This document shows positions 34,972-41,982 of a stretch of 64,000 bases of DNA, one piece after another. Below the pieces are notes generated by a model. It saw only the letters and a list, made by a program, of their open reading frames with translations, was not told where the DNA came from and ran no database searches. The stretch is from UBA11612 sp964475755. Its GTDB lineage: Bacteria > Pseudomonadota > Alphaproteobacteria > Rhodospirillales > Rhodospirillaceae. Positions within the stretch are counted from its first letter, which is position 1, and each line of letters opens with the position of its first letter. Made by a program: the position numbers and the translations under genes. The stretch lies in assembly GCA_964475755.1 (NCBI GenBank), contig CAYYXR010000010.1, forward strand, positions 1 to 64,000, in the 5' to 3' direction.

Positions 34972-36303
34972 ATGAGCACTGCTGAAGACGCCGTGGGCAC
35001 ACTGTCCGACGCTGAACACCGCAAGCAACTGCGCCGTGCGGTGGTCGCCTCGACCATCGGCACCGCCATCGAGTGGTACGACTTCTTCATCTACGGCATC
35101 GTCGCCGCGCTCGTTTTCGGCAAGCTCTTTTTCCCGGAATCTGAACCGCTTACCGGTACCCTGCTCGCCTTCAGCACATTCTTTATCGGTTTTATCGCCC
35201 GGCCCGTGGGCGCGGCCATCTTCGGCCACTACGGCGATCGCATCGGACGCAAGGCAACGTTGGTCGCCACGCTGATAATCATGGGCATTTCCACGTTTCT
35301 CATCGCCATCGTGCCCACCTATGAAACCATCGGCATGTGGGGCGCGGTCATTCTCACCATTTTGCGTTTCGCTCAAGGCATCGGTGTCGGCGGCGAATGG
35401 GGCGGGGCCGTGCTTATGTCCATGGAATGGGCAAAGGGAAATGAAAATCGCGGCTTTATCGCCTCCTGGCCGCAGTTCGGCGTGCCGGTAGGATTGTTCC
35501 TCGGCAATCTTGTCGTGCTCGGCGTCAGCCTGATGACCCAGGATGCGTTCGAGACCTGGGGTTGGCGCATTCCGTTCGTGCTTAGCTTCCTGTTGGTTGT
35601 CGTCGGGCTTTATATCCGCCTTGGTGTTCTGGAAACGCCGACGTTCCGCAAGATGCAGGCGGAAAACAAAATCGAAGAAGCGCCGATGCTCAAGGTGATC
35701 AAGGAGCAGCCGAAGGAAATTATTGTCTCGGCCTTCGCGCGCATGGGCGAGAACGCATCGTTCTATATCTTCACCGCCTTTGTGCTGGCCTATGGCACGC
35801 AGCAGCTCAGCGTGGACCGCGACTTCCTGTTGCGCGGCGTGCTGTTCGCCTCGGTGCTGTCGTTCATATGGATTCCGTTGTTCGGCTGGCTGTCCGACCG
35901 CATCGGGCGCAAGAAGATGTATCTCATCGGCGCGGCGGCGACCGCCGTATTCGCGTTCATTTACTTTGCAATGATGGGCACGGGCTCGCCCACTTTGATT
36001 CTCATCGCGATTGCCCTCTCGCTGCTGCCGCACAATATGATGTACGGACCTCAAGCGGCGTTGATCGCCGAAAGCTTTAAGGGTAACCTGCGGTATTCCG
36101 GCTCGTCGCTGGGTTACCAGCTCACGTCCATCATCGCCGGCGGACCGGCGCCGATCATCGCCACGTTCCTGCTCGCGCAGTACAATACCGGCTACGCGGT
36201 GGCGTTTTACGTGGCGTTTTGTGCGGGGATCAGTTTCGTCTCAACGCTCCTGCTGCGCGACTTCACCAACAAGGGCATCGAAACCGATCAGGACTATGCG
36301 TGA
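34972..36303 (+). CDS. MFS metabolite:H+ symporter (MHS family)
   Basis: 443 residues. The N-terminal GTAIEWYDFFIYG and the loop GHYGDRIGRKATL are the signature of the MHS branch (ProP/KgtP/ShiA-like). RFAQGIGVGGEWGGAVLMSMEW and SWPQFGVPVG follow, and WLSDRIGRKKMYL marks the second half. These carriers import zwitterions or organic acids with protons. Its final 19 codons have a diverged copy at 37697-37753, after the next gene. The ribosome site AAGGGGAA precedes the ATG. Confidence 0.9.
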   Translation: MSTAEDAVGTLSDAEHRKQLRRAVVASTIGTAIEWYDFFIYGIVAALVFGKLFFPESEPLTGTLLAFSTFFIGFIARPVGAAIFGHYGDRIGRKATLVATLIIMGISTFLIAIVPTYETIGMWGAVILTILRFAQGIGVGGEWGGAVLMSMEWAKGNENRGFIASWPQFGVPVGLFLGNLVVLGVSLMTQDAFETWGWRIPFVLSFLLVVVGLYIRLGVLETPTFRKMQAENKIEEAPMLKVIKEQPKEIIVSAFARMGENASFYIFTAFVLAYGTQQLSVDRDFLLRGVLFASVLSFIWIPLFGWLSDRIGRKKMYLIGAAATAVFAFIYFAMMGTGSPTLILIAIALSLLPHNMMYGPQAALIAESFKGNLRYSGSSLGYQLTSIIAGGPAPIIATFLLAQYNTGYAVAFYVAFCAGISFVSTLLLRDFTNKGIETDQDYA

Positions 36304-36373
36304 AGACGGGCCCTTTGCTTTGGCGGGAGCACAATAAGGGAATCGTTTGCGAACAAAAAATACAGGAGAATCC

Positions 36374-37651
36374 TTGCCCGCCCTTGAAACCCGTTTTGAT
36401 AAGACTCAGCTGCTTGCACAGTTTGACCGCATTCACGAGTCGATGAAGGCTGCGGATGGCCGTCCTATTCCGAAGTTCGAAAAAATAGAAAAGCCGAGTA
36501 GACCGATCCATCCTTGGATTTATCTCCCCGTCGAGATCAAGGCGCGCGAGTTGGAATCGAAGGCGCTTGTCGCAAGGGAAGCCGCCGAGGCTGGGTTTCG
36601 CGTCGTGATAGGGGCGATCTGGCTCATGCATCCGATGGCCGCTCATTTCCCGCCGGGAGTTGTACTCTTTAAATCTGTCAACGGTATGGATGTGGGAAAT
36701 ATCGCGTTGTGGGCCGGACACGGCCACATGACGGCCGTGCTGGACGAGGAGATCTTCGGCATCAAGGCCACGCCGGCATATATTGCGGCGACCACGCATC
36801 CTCACATCGCCGTCTTGACCGATCTAGTCTGCGCTCAGGGATCGGCTTACGCCGAAGCGTTTCCGTATTCTGCCGAAGTGAAGGTTACGGGAAATCCCCG
36901 CACGTTGATGTATCAAACCTCGATGGGGGACGACATTCTCGTATGCCTGCAGTCCGGCAACATCAACAATAACGGCCGAACATTCGATGAGATGGTCAGG
37001 CAGGTTCTAAGCGCGGCCATGCCTCTAAAGAGCGCAGGAGGACAAGCTTGGGTGGATATCCTTCGGTCTAGCATCGCCCATGAATGCGATACGCTGCCGC
37101 TTGTGCGATCGTCCATCGACGCGTTAGCGGCCTCGTTTCCTACCCACCGCATCGTCGTCAGGCCCCATCCGGTGGAAGACCCTTCAATCTGGGTTTTCGA
37201 CAAACCGAATATCGTGCTCGATGATCGCCGCAGCGTGATTGAATCGCTGCAGCATGCGGGCTGCCTTGTGTACGTCAGCGGATGCACGACCGGCTTGGAT
37301 GCCTATCTGGCCGGCGTTCCTGCGGTTCGGTTGGGGCGCGGCGGTGTGGGTATATCCGCCGAAATGCACGCCGAGGCCCTAACGCCCGAAGCGGCTGTCG
37401 AGGCGGTCCAGAACGCGAAGCCCTGGGAAGGCCGTATCGAAGACCATTTCGGCCCGGTGACCCTCGCGAAGGAATTAATGCAAATGCAGCGGGACAATCC
37501 CGCCGATGGAACGCCGTCGATCACGGCTCGCGTCAAGGCCGAACCGCAAGAGTTTCACCGGCGGAAATTTCCCGACACCTCACCCGAGGAGATCGAAGCT
37601 CTCCTCGGGCGGAAGGTCAGCCAGATCGCGTGGAATACCTTCCTGGTTTAG
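36374..37651 (+). CDS. Surface carbohydrate biosynthesis-like protein
   Basis: 425 residues from a TTG at 36374 with CAGGAGA upstream; a TTG at 36347 is in frame but lacks a ribosome site. The N-terminal YLPVEIKARELESKALVAREAAEAGFRVV recalls the surface carbohydrate biosynthesis family. The second half (VVRPHPVEDPS, SGCTTGLDAYLAGVPAVRLG) resembles the nucleotide-sugar-binding half of GT-B glycosyltransferases or CDP-glycerol transferases. No other polysaccharide genes adjoin it. Codons such as ATA and AGA in the first part differ from its neighbours, and it is flanked by copies of the MHS 3' end, suggesting acquisition or rearrangement. The exact activity is unknown. Confidence 0.7.
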   Translation: MPALETRFDKTQLLAQFDRIHESMKAADGRPIPKFEKIEKPSRPIHPWIYLPVEIKARELESKALVAREAAEAGFRVVIGAIWLMHPMAAHFPPGVVLFKSVNGMDVGNIALWAGHGHMTAVLDEEIFGIKATPAYIAATTHPHIAVLTDLVCAQGSAYAEAFPYSAEVKVTGNPRTLMYQTSMGDDILVCLQSGNINNNGRTFDEMVRQVLSAAMPLKSAGGQAWVDILRSSIAHECDTLPLVRSSIDALAASFPTHRIVVRPHPVEDPSIWVFDKPNIVLDDRRSVIESLQHAGCLVYVSGCTTGLDAYLAGVPAVRLGRGGVGISAEMHAEALTPEAAVEAVQNAKPWEGRIEDHFGPVTLAKELMQMQRDNPADGTPSITARVKAEPQEFHRRKFPDTSPEEIEALLGRKVSQIAWNTFLV

Positions 37652-37696
37652 AAGCGTCAGCTCTTGATTGGCGGCAGACGTCCATCGCCGCCACCG

Positions 37697-37753
37697 TTCC
37701 TGCTGCGGGGCTTCACCAAAAAGAGTAGCGAAAGTGATCAGGGTTATGCGTAG
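37697..37753 (+). pseudogene. Remnant copy of the MHS transporter 3' end
   Basis: Nineteen codons ending in TAG read FLLRGFTKKSSESDQGYA; the MHS gene ends LLLRDFTNKGIETDQDYA. About 43 of 54 coding bases agree (hand alignment). No start or upstream similarity was found in this frame, so it is a fragment of a duplicated or paralogous transporter left after the inserted gene. Confidence 0.8.
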
Positions 37754-37756
37754 GGT

Positions 37757-38890
37757 CTAGTCCGTTTCGGGCGGAAAGTCCTGCGGGCGGGCGAGGGACG
37801 CGGCTTTCCACATCGCCGGGTTCACGCGCGCGTACTGCGGCGGGTAGGTCACCTTCACCCCCATGCGGTCGGCGGCATGCCAGATCCAGTGCGGGTTATC
37901 CAGGAGTGCGCGGGCGAGGTTGATCATATTGGCTTTGCCGCTTTGCAAAATCTCTTCGGCGAATTCCGGCACCACGATGTGCCCGGCCGTGCGCGTGGGC
38001 AGTGCCGTGGCTTTCTTCACCGCATCGGCCAACGGCACCTGATACCCCGGTCCGGTGGGATAAGGCAGTCCGGGCGCAACGCCGCCGGAAGATACGCACA
38101 GATAATCCGCGCCCAAGGATTTCAGCGCCTTGCCGTAAACGCCCGCATCATCGGTCGACCAGCCGTCGTCGGTCCAATCGGTGCCGGTGATGCGCAACCC
38201 GAAAATTTTGTCCTTCGGCACCGCGTCGCGCACGGCCTTGGCGACGGACAACGGAAACTTCATGCGATTTTCCAGACTGCCGCCGTATTCATCGGTGCGC
38301 GTGTTGGCGATGGGCGAGAGAAAACTATCGAGCAAGTAGCCGTGCGTCGAATGCACCTCGATCACATCAAAGCCGATGCGCAAGGCGCGCTCGGTCGCCT
38401 GCACGAAAGCCTGACGTGCGCGCTCCATACCCGCTTCGTCCAAAGCGACCGGCGGCGGATGCTTCGGCGAAAAGGCGAGGTCGCTGGCCGCCACCGTCTG
38501 CCAGGGGTCTTCGCCTGGCCCCAGCGCCTTGCCGTCTTCCCAGGGACGGCGTACTGACGCCTTGCGGCCCGCGTGCGCGAGCTGAATCCCGAAGCGCGTG
38601 CCGGGCGGGGCCACGCGCCTGGCATCGGTCATCACTTTGTTCAGCGCATCTTCGTTTTCATCGGTGTAAAGACCGAGGCATCCGTGTGAAATGCGCCCGC
38701 GCCGCTCCACCGCCGTGGCTTCCACCATCACCAGGCCCGCGCCGGTCATGGCATAGTTCATGAGCTGGTGCGTGTGCCACGCCGTCGCCGAGCCGTCCGA
38801 GGCGCTGTACTGGCACATGGGCGCGACCGTCATGCGATTAAAAAGCTCAATGGGGCCCACGGTGATGGGCGTGAACAATAACGGTGCCAT
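37757..38890 (-). CDS. Old yellow enzyme family NADH:flavin oxidoreductase (YqjM type)
   Basis: 377 residues, an FMN TIM barrel. MCQYSASDGSATAWH carries the Cys that tunes the flavin in YqjM-class enzymes. Other landmarks are VEATAVERRGRIS, IQLAHAGRKAS, EVHSTHGYLLDSFLSP (His/Tyr at the substrate site) and TDEYGGSLENRMKFPL. The enzyme reduces activated C=C bonds with NAD(P)H; its natural substrate is unclear. It begins 14 bases after the stop of the upstream gene at 38905-39852, so the two probably share an mRNA. Confidence 0.93.
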   Translation of the reverse strand: MAPLLFTPITVGPIELFNRMTVAPMCQYSASDGSATAWHTHQLMNYAMTGAGLVMVEATAVERRGRISHGCLGLYTDENEDALNKVMTDARRVAPPGTRFGIQLAHAGRKASVRRPWEDGKALGPGEDPWQTVAASDLAFSPKHPPPVALDEAGMERARQAFVQATERALRIGFDVIEVHSTHGYLLDSFLSPIANTRTDEYGGSLENRMKFPLSVAKAVRDAVPKDKIFGLRITGTDWTDDGWSTDDAGVYGKALKSLGADYLCVSSGGVAPGLPYPTGPGYQVPLADAVKKATALPTRTAGHIVVPEFAEEILQSGKANMINLARALLDNPHWIWHAADRMGVKVTYPPQYARVNPAMWKAASLARPQDFPPETD

Positions 38891-38904
38891 AAAAAATCTC
38901 TCGG

Positions 38905-39852
38905 TCAGTTTTCGATGCTCACCACGCCGATCTCGGCGAGTTTATCGAGCATCGTCTCTTCCAGTTTCTGCAGACGCTTTGACAGCAGCGCTTCGACTTC
39001 ACCGGCTTTGAGCTCCTTGCCGCCGATGACAACCTCGCCTTCGCCGAACGACAGCACCTTGGCGGCGGACTTCACCGCGCCGTCAGGCCCTTTCTCGCAG
39101 CGCGCGAGCAAAAGGATCGCATCGATGTTCGGCAACTCGATACCGGTGCCCGCCAGCGGCGCGGCCAAGGCAATGCGCGGCAACACCAGGCCCAAGTCCT
39201 TGATCATGCCGCGGTTGACCGGGGGCATGGACAGTTTTGCGCCTTTCGGCACTTTCACCGCCGCCGTTTCTCCGGCAAAGCACATCACCTGACCGCCGGC
39301 GGCCAAAAGCCGCGCCGCCTCGGCGCGCGTCCACGGCGAAAGCTCGGCGAGACCCGGCACCTTTTCCATGCCGGCCAAGCTCGTGCCCTCCGCGGCCAAC
39401 TGTTTCATCATCGATTGGAAGGGCTCGTTCTCGTAGCTCAGTTGGATATCGCCGAAGGCGACTTTCTGATCGAGATCGGACAGCGGTTCCAGCGTGCCGA
39501 ACACCAACCCCCGCAGCCACTTGCCGCTGGACAGGCCGATAAGCTTGGACAGAGAAATAACTTTGGAAAAGTTGGACGGTCCGGGCTCTTCGCCTCGGGG
39601 CAGCGCCATGGCATTGGCGTTGGACAATTCCTGTCCGGTCAATGCGCCGCGCACGCGAAGAAGGAAGGGGCGCATATCGGCGTCGTGAATCGATACCCGC
39701 AAGGCCTGATGGCCCAGGTCTTCGAATTGCAGATTCGAGTCTTCCAGCAGCGCGGCTATTTTCGAGTGGGTGTGCGCCAGAGGAAGCCAGAAATACAAAT
39801 CCGCTTCCGGATAGTCGATTTCGGGTAAGGCCTCACATTCCGGGCATTGCAT
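38905..39852 (-). CDS. Conserved-looking protein of unknown function with N-terminal CPEC
   Basis: 315 residues from the ATG at 39852, backed by AAGGAGA six bases upstream. I do not recognise the family. The chain starts MQCPECEALPEIDYPEADLYFW, where CPEC could be half of a zinc site. The middle is mixed alpha/beta with no membrane helix, and the C-terminus ends in a Leu/Lys-rich helix (LLSKRLQKLEETMLDKLAEIGVV) that may be a coiled coil. Codon use looks native. It precedes the OYE-type enzyme in a likely two-gene unit, which suggests a redox or metabolic context at most. Confidence 0.75.
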   Translation of the reverse strand: MQCPECEALPEIDYPEADLYFWLPLAHTHSKIAALLEDSNLQFEDLGHQALRVSIHDADMRPFLLRVRGALTGQELSNANAMALPRGEEPGPSNFSKVISLSKLIGLSSGKWLRGLVFGTLEPLSDLDQKVAFGDIQLSYENEPFQSMMKQLAAEGTSLAGMEKVPGLAELSPWTRAEAARLLAAGGQVMCFAGETAAVKVPKGAKLSMPPVNRGMIKDLGLVLPRIALAAPLAGTGIELPNIDAILLLARCEKGPDGAVKSAAKVLSFGEGEVVIGGKELKAGEVEALLSKRLQKLEETMLDKLAEIGVVSIEN

Positions 39853-39902
39853 GCCTGATCTCCTTTCAGCACACAAAATATAATAAACCGGGCCGCAAAA
39901 TC

Positions 39903-39928
39903 AAAAAACCCCGCCGGTGAGGCGGGGT
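39903..39928 (-). terminator. Rho-independent terminator of trxA
   Basis: On the minus strand the stem ACCCCGCC / GGCGGGGT with a five-base loop is followed by six T residues, 28 bases after the trxA stop. It separates trxA from the next minus-strand pair. Confidence 0.92.
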
Positions 39929-39955
39929 CTTTCGAAAATTCAGGTATGGTAGAAT

Positions 39956-40270
39956 TTAAATCGACTCTTCCACCCATTCCTTCAACTTGCTTTCCGGCAG
40001 CGCGCCCACTTTCATGGCCGCGACCTGGCCGTCCTTGAAGATCATCAGCGTCGGAATGCCGCGCACACCGAACTGCGTCGGCGTGTTCGGATTTTCGTCA
40101 ATGTTGATTTTGGTGAACGTCAGTTTATCGCCGTATTCACCGGACAGTTTTTCCAGTGATGGCGCAATTTGCTTACAAGGACCGCACCACTCCGCCCAGA
40201 AGTCGACCAGCACGGGGCCGTCGGCCTTCAAAACGTCCGCTTCGAAGGAGTCGTCCGATACTTGTTTCAT
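39956..40270 (-). CDS. trxA: Thioredoxin
   Basis: 104 residues with the canonical active site WCGPC (Cys29, Cys32), followed by the cis-proline loop RGIPTLMIFKDG. It reduces cytoplasmic protein disulfides and is recycled by thioredoxin reductase. In many alphaproteobacteria trxA lies directly after addA; here two genes separate them. A perfect 18-base palindrome sits in the untranslated leader (40293-40310). Confidence 0.97.
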   Translation of the reverse strand: MKQVSDDSFEADVLKADGPVLVDFWAEWCGPCKQIAPSLEKLSGEYGDKLTFTKINIDENPNTPTQFGVRGIPTLMIFKDGQVAAMKVGALPESKLKEWVEESI

Positions 40271-40292
40271 ATTTGGAATCCTTTATTCGCTG

Positions 40293-40310
40293 GCACGCGG
40301 GCCCGCGTGC
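40293..40310 (-). promoter_or_regulatory. Perfect palindrome in the trxA leader
   Basis: GCACGCGGG-CCCGCGTGC is fully self-complementary and lies 23 bases before the trxA ATG. Five T residues follow on the plus strand only, so it would terminate plus-strand transcription, although no plus-strand gene ends nearby. For trxA it may be an mRNA hairpin or operator. Confidence 0.4.
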
Positions 40311-40472
40311 TTTTTACAGATGAGCGAAGAATCTAGGTAGGGGGAGGGGCACCGTCAAGGTGAGTGCCTGGGATCAGAGCGAGATCAGGAACAGTGGGAA
40401 TGGGTTTTCCGTTAAGATCGCGCGAAAACAAATGGATATTCACACCGGCGATTCGATTTGAACGGATTTTCT

Positions 40473-40688
40473 CTAATGTTGGGGGCCCAAGCCCGCGCGG
40501 ATTTTATCCACAATGTCGAACAGATAGGCCGCGCGCACGGCCAAATCCTTATCCTTGGTTTTCTCGCTCTGGATCATGAGCTCGCGCGCCACGCGCTCCA
40601 GGGACCCTGCCATGGCGGCGTAGTCTGGCCCGTCCTCCGCGCCGACGCGCCCTTTGATCAGGGCATGAATTTCCTCTTTTGTGACCAT
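40473..40688 (-). CDS. Small hypothetical protein
   Basis: 71 residues from the ATG at 40688; an in-frame ATG at 40733 would add 15 (MAWDAAFETGKRLRD). Neither has a strong ribosome site. The sequence is helical and charged (MVTKEEIHALIKGRVGAED, then LERVARELMIQSEKTKDKDL and YLFDIVDKIRAGLG), with codon use like its neighbours. No family recognised. It lies between the Rieske oxygenase and trxA on the same strand. Confidence 0.5.
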   Translation of the reverse strand: MVTKEEIHALIKGRVGAEDGPDYAAMAGSLERVARELMIQSEKTKDKDLAVRAAYLFDIVDKIRAGLGPQH

Positions 40689-40877
40689 GTCTCTCAGCCG
40701 CTTTCCAGTTTCGAACGCGGCGTCCCACGCCATACACCCAGTCCATAACGGGCGGCGCGGCGCAGGGGTTGCTGGAAAATATTGTCAGATCAGAGCGTTA
40801 GGGTTTTATAGCTGCGGGAGTCTACAACCGCATCCCGTAACACATTGATAATCATGAGTGAAGTTGTGGCGGCGCGG

Positions 40878-41975
40878 TCAGCTTCGCCAGCTGAGGGTGA
40901 CCGGTGTGATCGGATTTTTTGGCACGCGGCCTTCGGCCTGCGCGGTGAGGATTTCTTTTTTGAGTCGAAAGTACCATCGGGTTTGCGTATCCGCGTCCTG
41001 CACCAGCATGGTCGGCGGATCGAACGCGAGGCCCTCTTGCATGGCCATCACTGCGCGGCGGTCCTGATCGAGGAACCTTCGCGCCATGCGCCGGATGAGC
41101 GGGCGCAGCAGCGCGCCGCCCGGCACGGTCCAATACATCACATGATGCACCTTGGTTTGGGATTCGTTCACCGGCGTGCAGGCGGTCAGGCCGCAGTAAT
41201 CGAATTTGTCCGTGCGTGCGTGTTCGATGCGCACCGAGGGCATGCGGTAACTGATTTCCGTTTCCGGCGCACCGCCCAAAAACAATTGATAGGCGCGCGA
41301 ATTGCGTGAAGCGGTGTGCCGGTCCATGCGCCAGCCCAACCCTTCGTTTTCGGGCAAGGGCGAGAACGCTTTTTGCTTTTCGTGAATACTGTCCTCTGTG
41401 CGCCAGGTTTTGGATTTGTGCACGAAGGCGCCGTGGGCCGGATCCATTAACCCGATGGCGGCCAAATCGAAGTTGCAGTCAAAGCGCATCGACACATGCA
41501 GCTGAAACTTCTCGCCGATGGCGGGCACTTCGGGCACCGGCGGCAGACCAGTTTTTTTCGCGCCGATATACACCCAGATGTTACCCTGGCGTTCGGCCAC
41601 TTCATAGGTCTTCGCACGAATGTCCTGCGGCTGCGGTTTCTGACCTTTGGTCTGCGAAGGAATCGCCGTGCATTGTCCGTCGGCGCGAAAGCGCCAGCCG
41701 TGATAGGGGCATTGCACCTCGGTGCCGTTGAATGCGCCGCGTGACAACAAAGTTCCACGATGCGGGCACGTATCGCACAGCGCGAATACTTCGCCGTTCG
41801 AACGCCGCCCGATCAGCACCGGCTCGCCCAGCAAAGTCCGATGTACCATCGCGCCCGGTTTTAAATCGCGGGAGGGCAGGGCGTAGTACCAGGCCTCGCG
41901 GATAAATGCGCCGTGCACGTCGTCGTCCGTGATCGGCGCGACATTGGAATTGGCGTGTTCGAAGACGTCGTCCAT
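40878..41975 (-). CDS. Rieske non-haem iron oxygenase (ring-hydroxylating type alpha subunit)
   Basis: 365 residues. The Rieske [2Fe-2S] site is C70-P-H72 and C89-P-Y-H92. The mononuclear iron motif is D178-x2-H181-x4-H186 (DPAHGAFVH). This is the plan of aromatic-ring or O-demethylating oxygenases, which need a separate reductase; none is encoded nearby, so electrons must come from elsewhere. Substrate unknown. It sits 7 bases after addA and so may be co-transcribed, although it has no functional tie to recombination. It appears to have inserted between addA and trxA. Confidence 0.92.
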   Translation of the reverse strand: MDDVFEHANSNVAPITDDDVHGAFIREAWYYALPSRDLKPGAMVHRTLLGEPVLIGRRSNGEVFALCDTCPHRGTLLSRGAFNGTEVQCPYHGWRFRADGQCTAIPSQTKGQKPQPQDIRAKTYEVAERQGNIWVYIGAKKTGLPPVPEVPAIGEKFQLHVSMRFDCNFDLAAIGLMDPAHGAFVHKSKTWRTEDSIHEKQKAFSPLPENEGLGWRMDRHTASRNSRAYQLFLGGAPETEISYRMPSVRIEHARTDKFDYCGLTACTPVNESQTKVHHVMYWTVPGGALLRPLIRRMARRFLDQDRRAVMAMQEGLAFDPPTMLVQDADTQTRWYFRLKKEILTAQAEGRVPKNPITPVTLSWRS

Positions 41976-41982
41976 CAGCCGA

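Noticed and set aside
34837..36054. 405-codon open frame antisense to the MHS transporter
   Set aside because: Histidine/arginine-rich shadow translation; the plus strand encodes a clear membrane carrier.
40293..40315. Palindrome plus T run read as a plus-strand terminator
   Set aside because: It looks like a perfect terminator on the plus strand, but no plus-strand gene ends nearby; kept only as a leader element of trxA.
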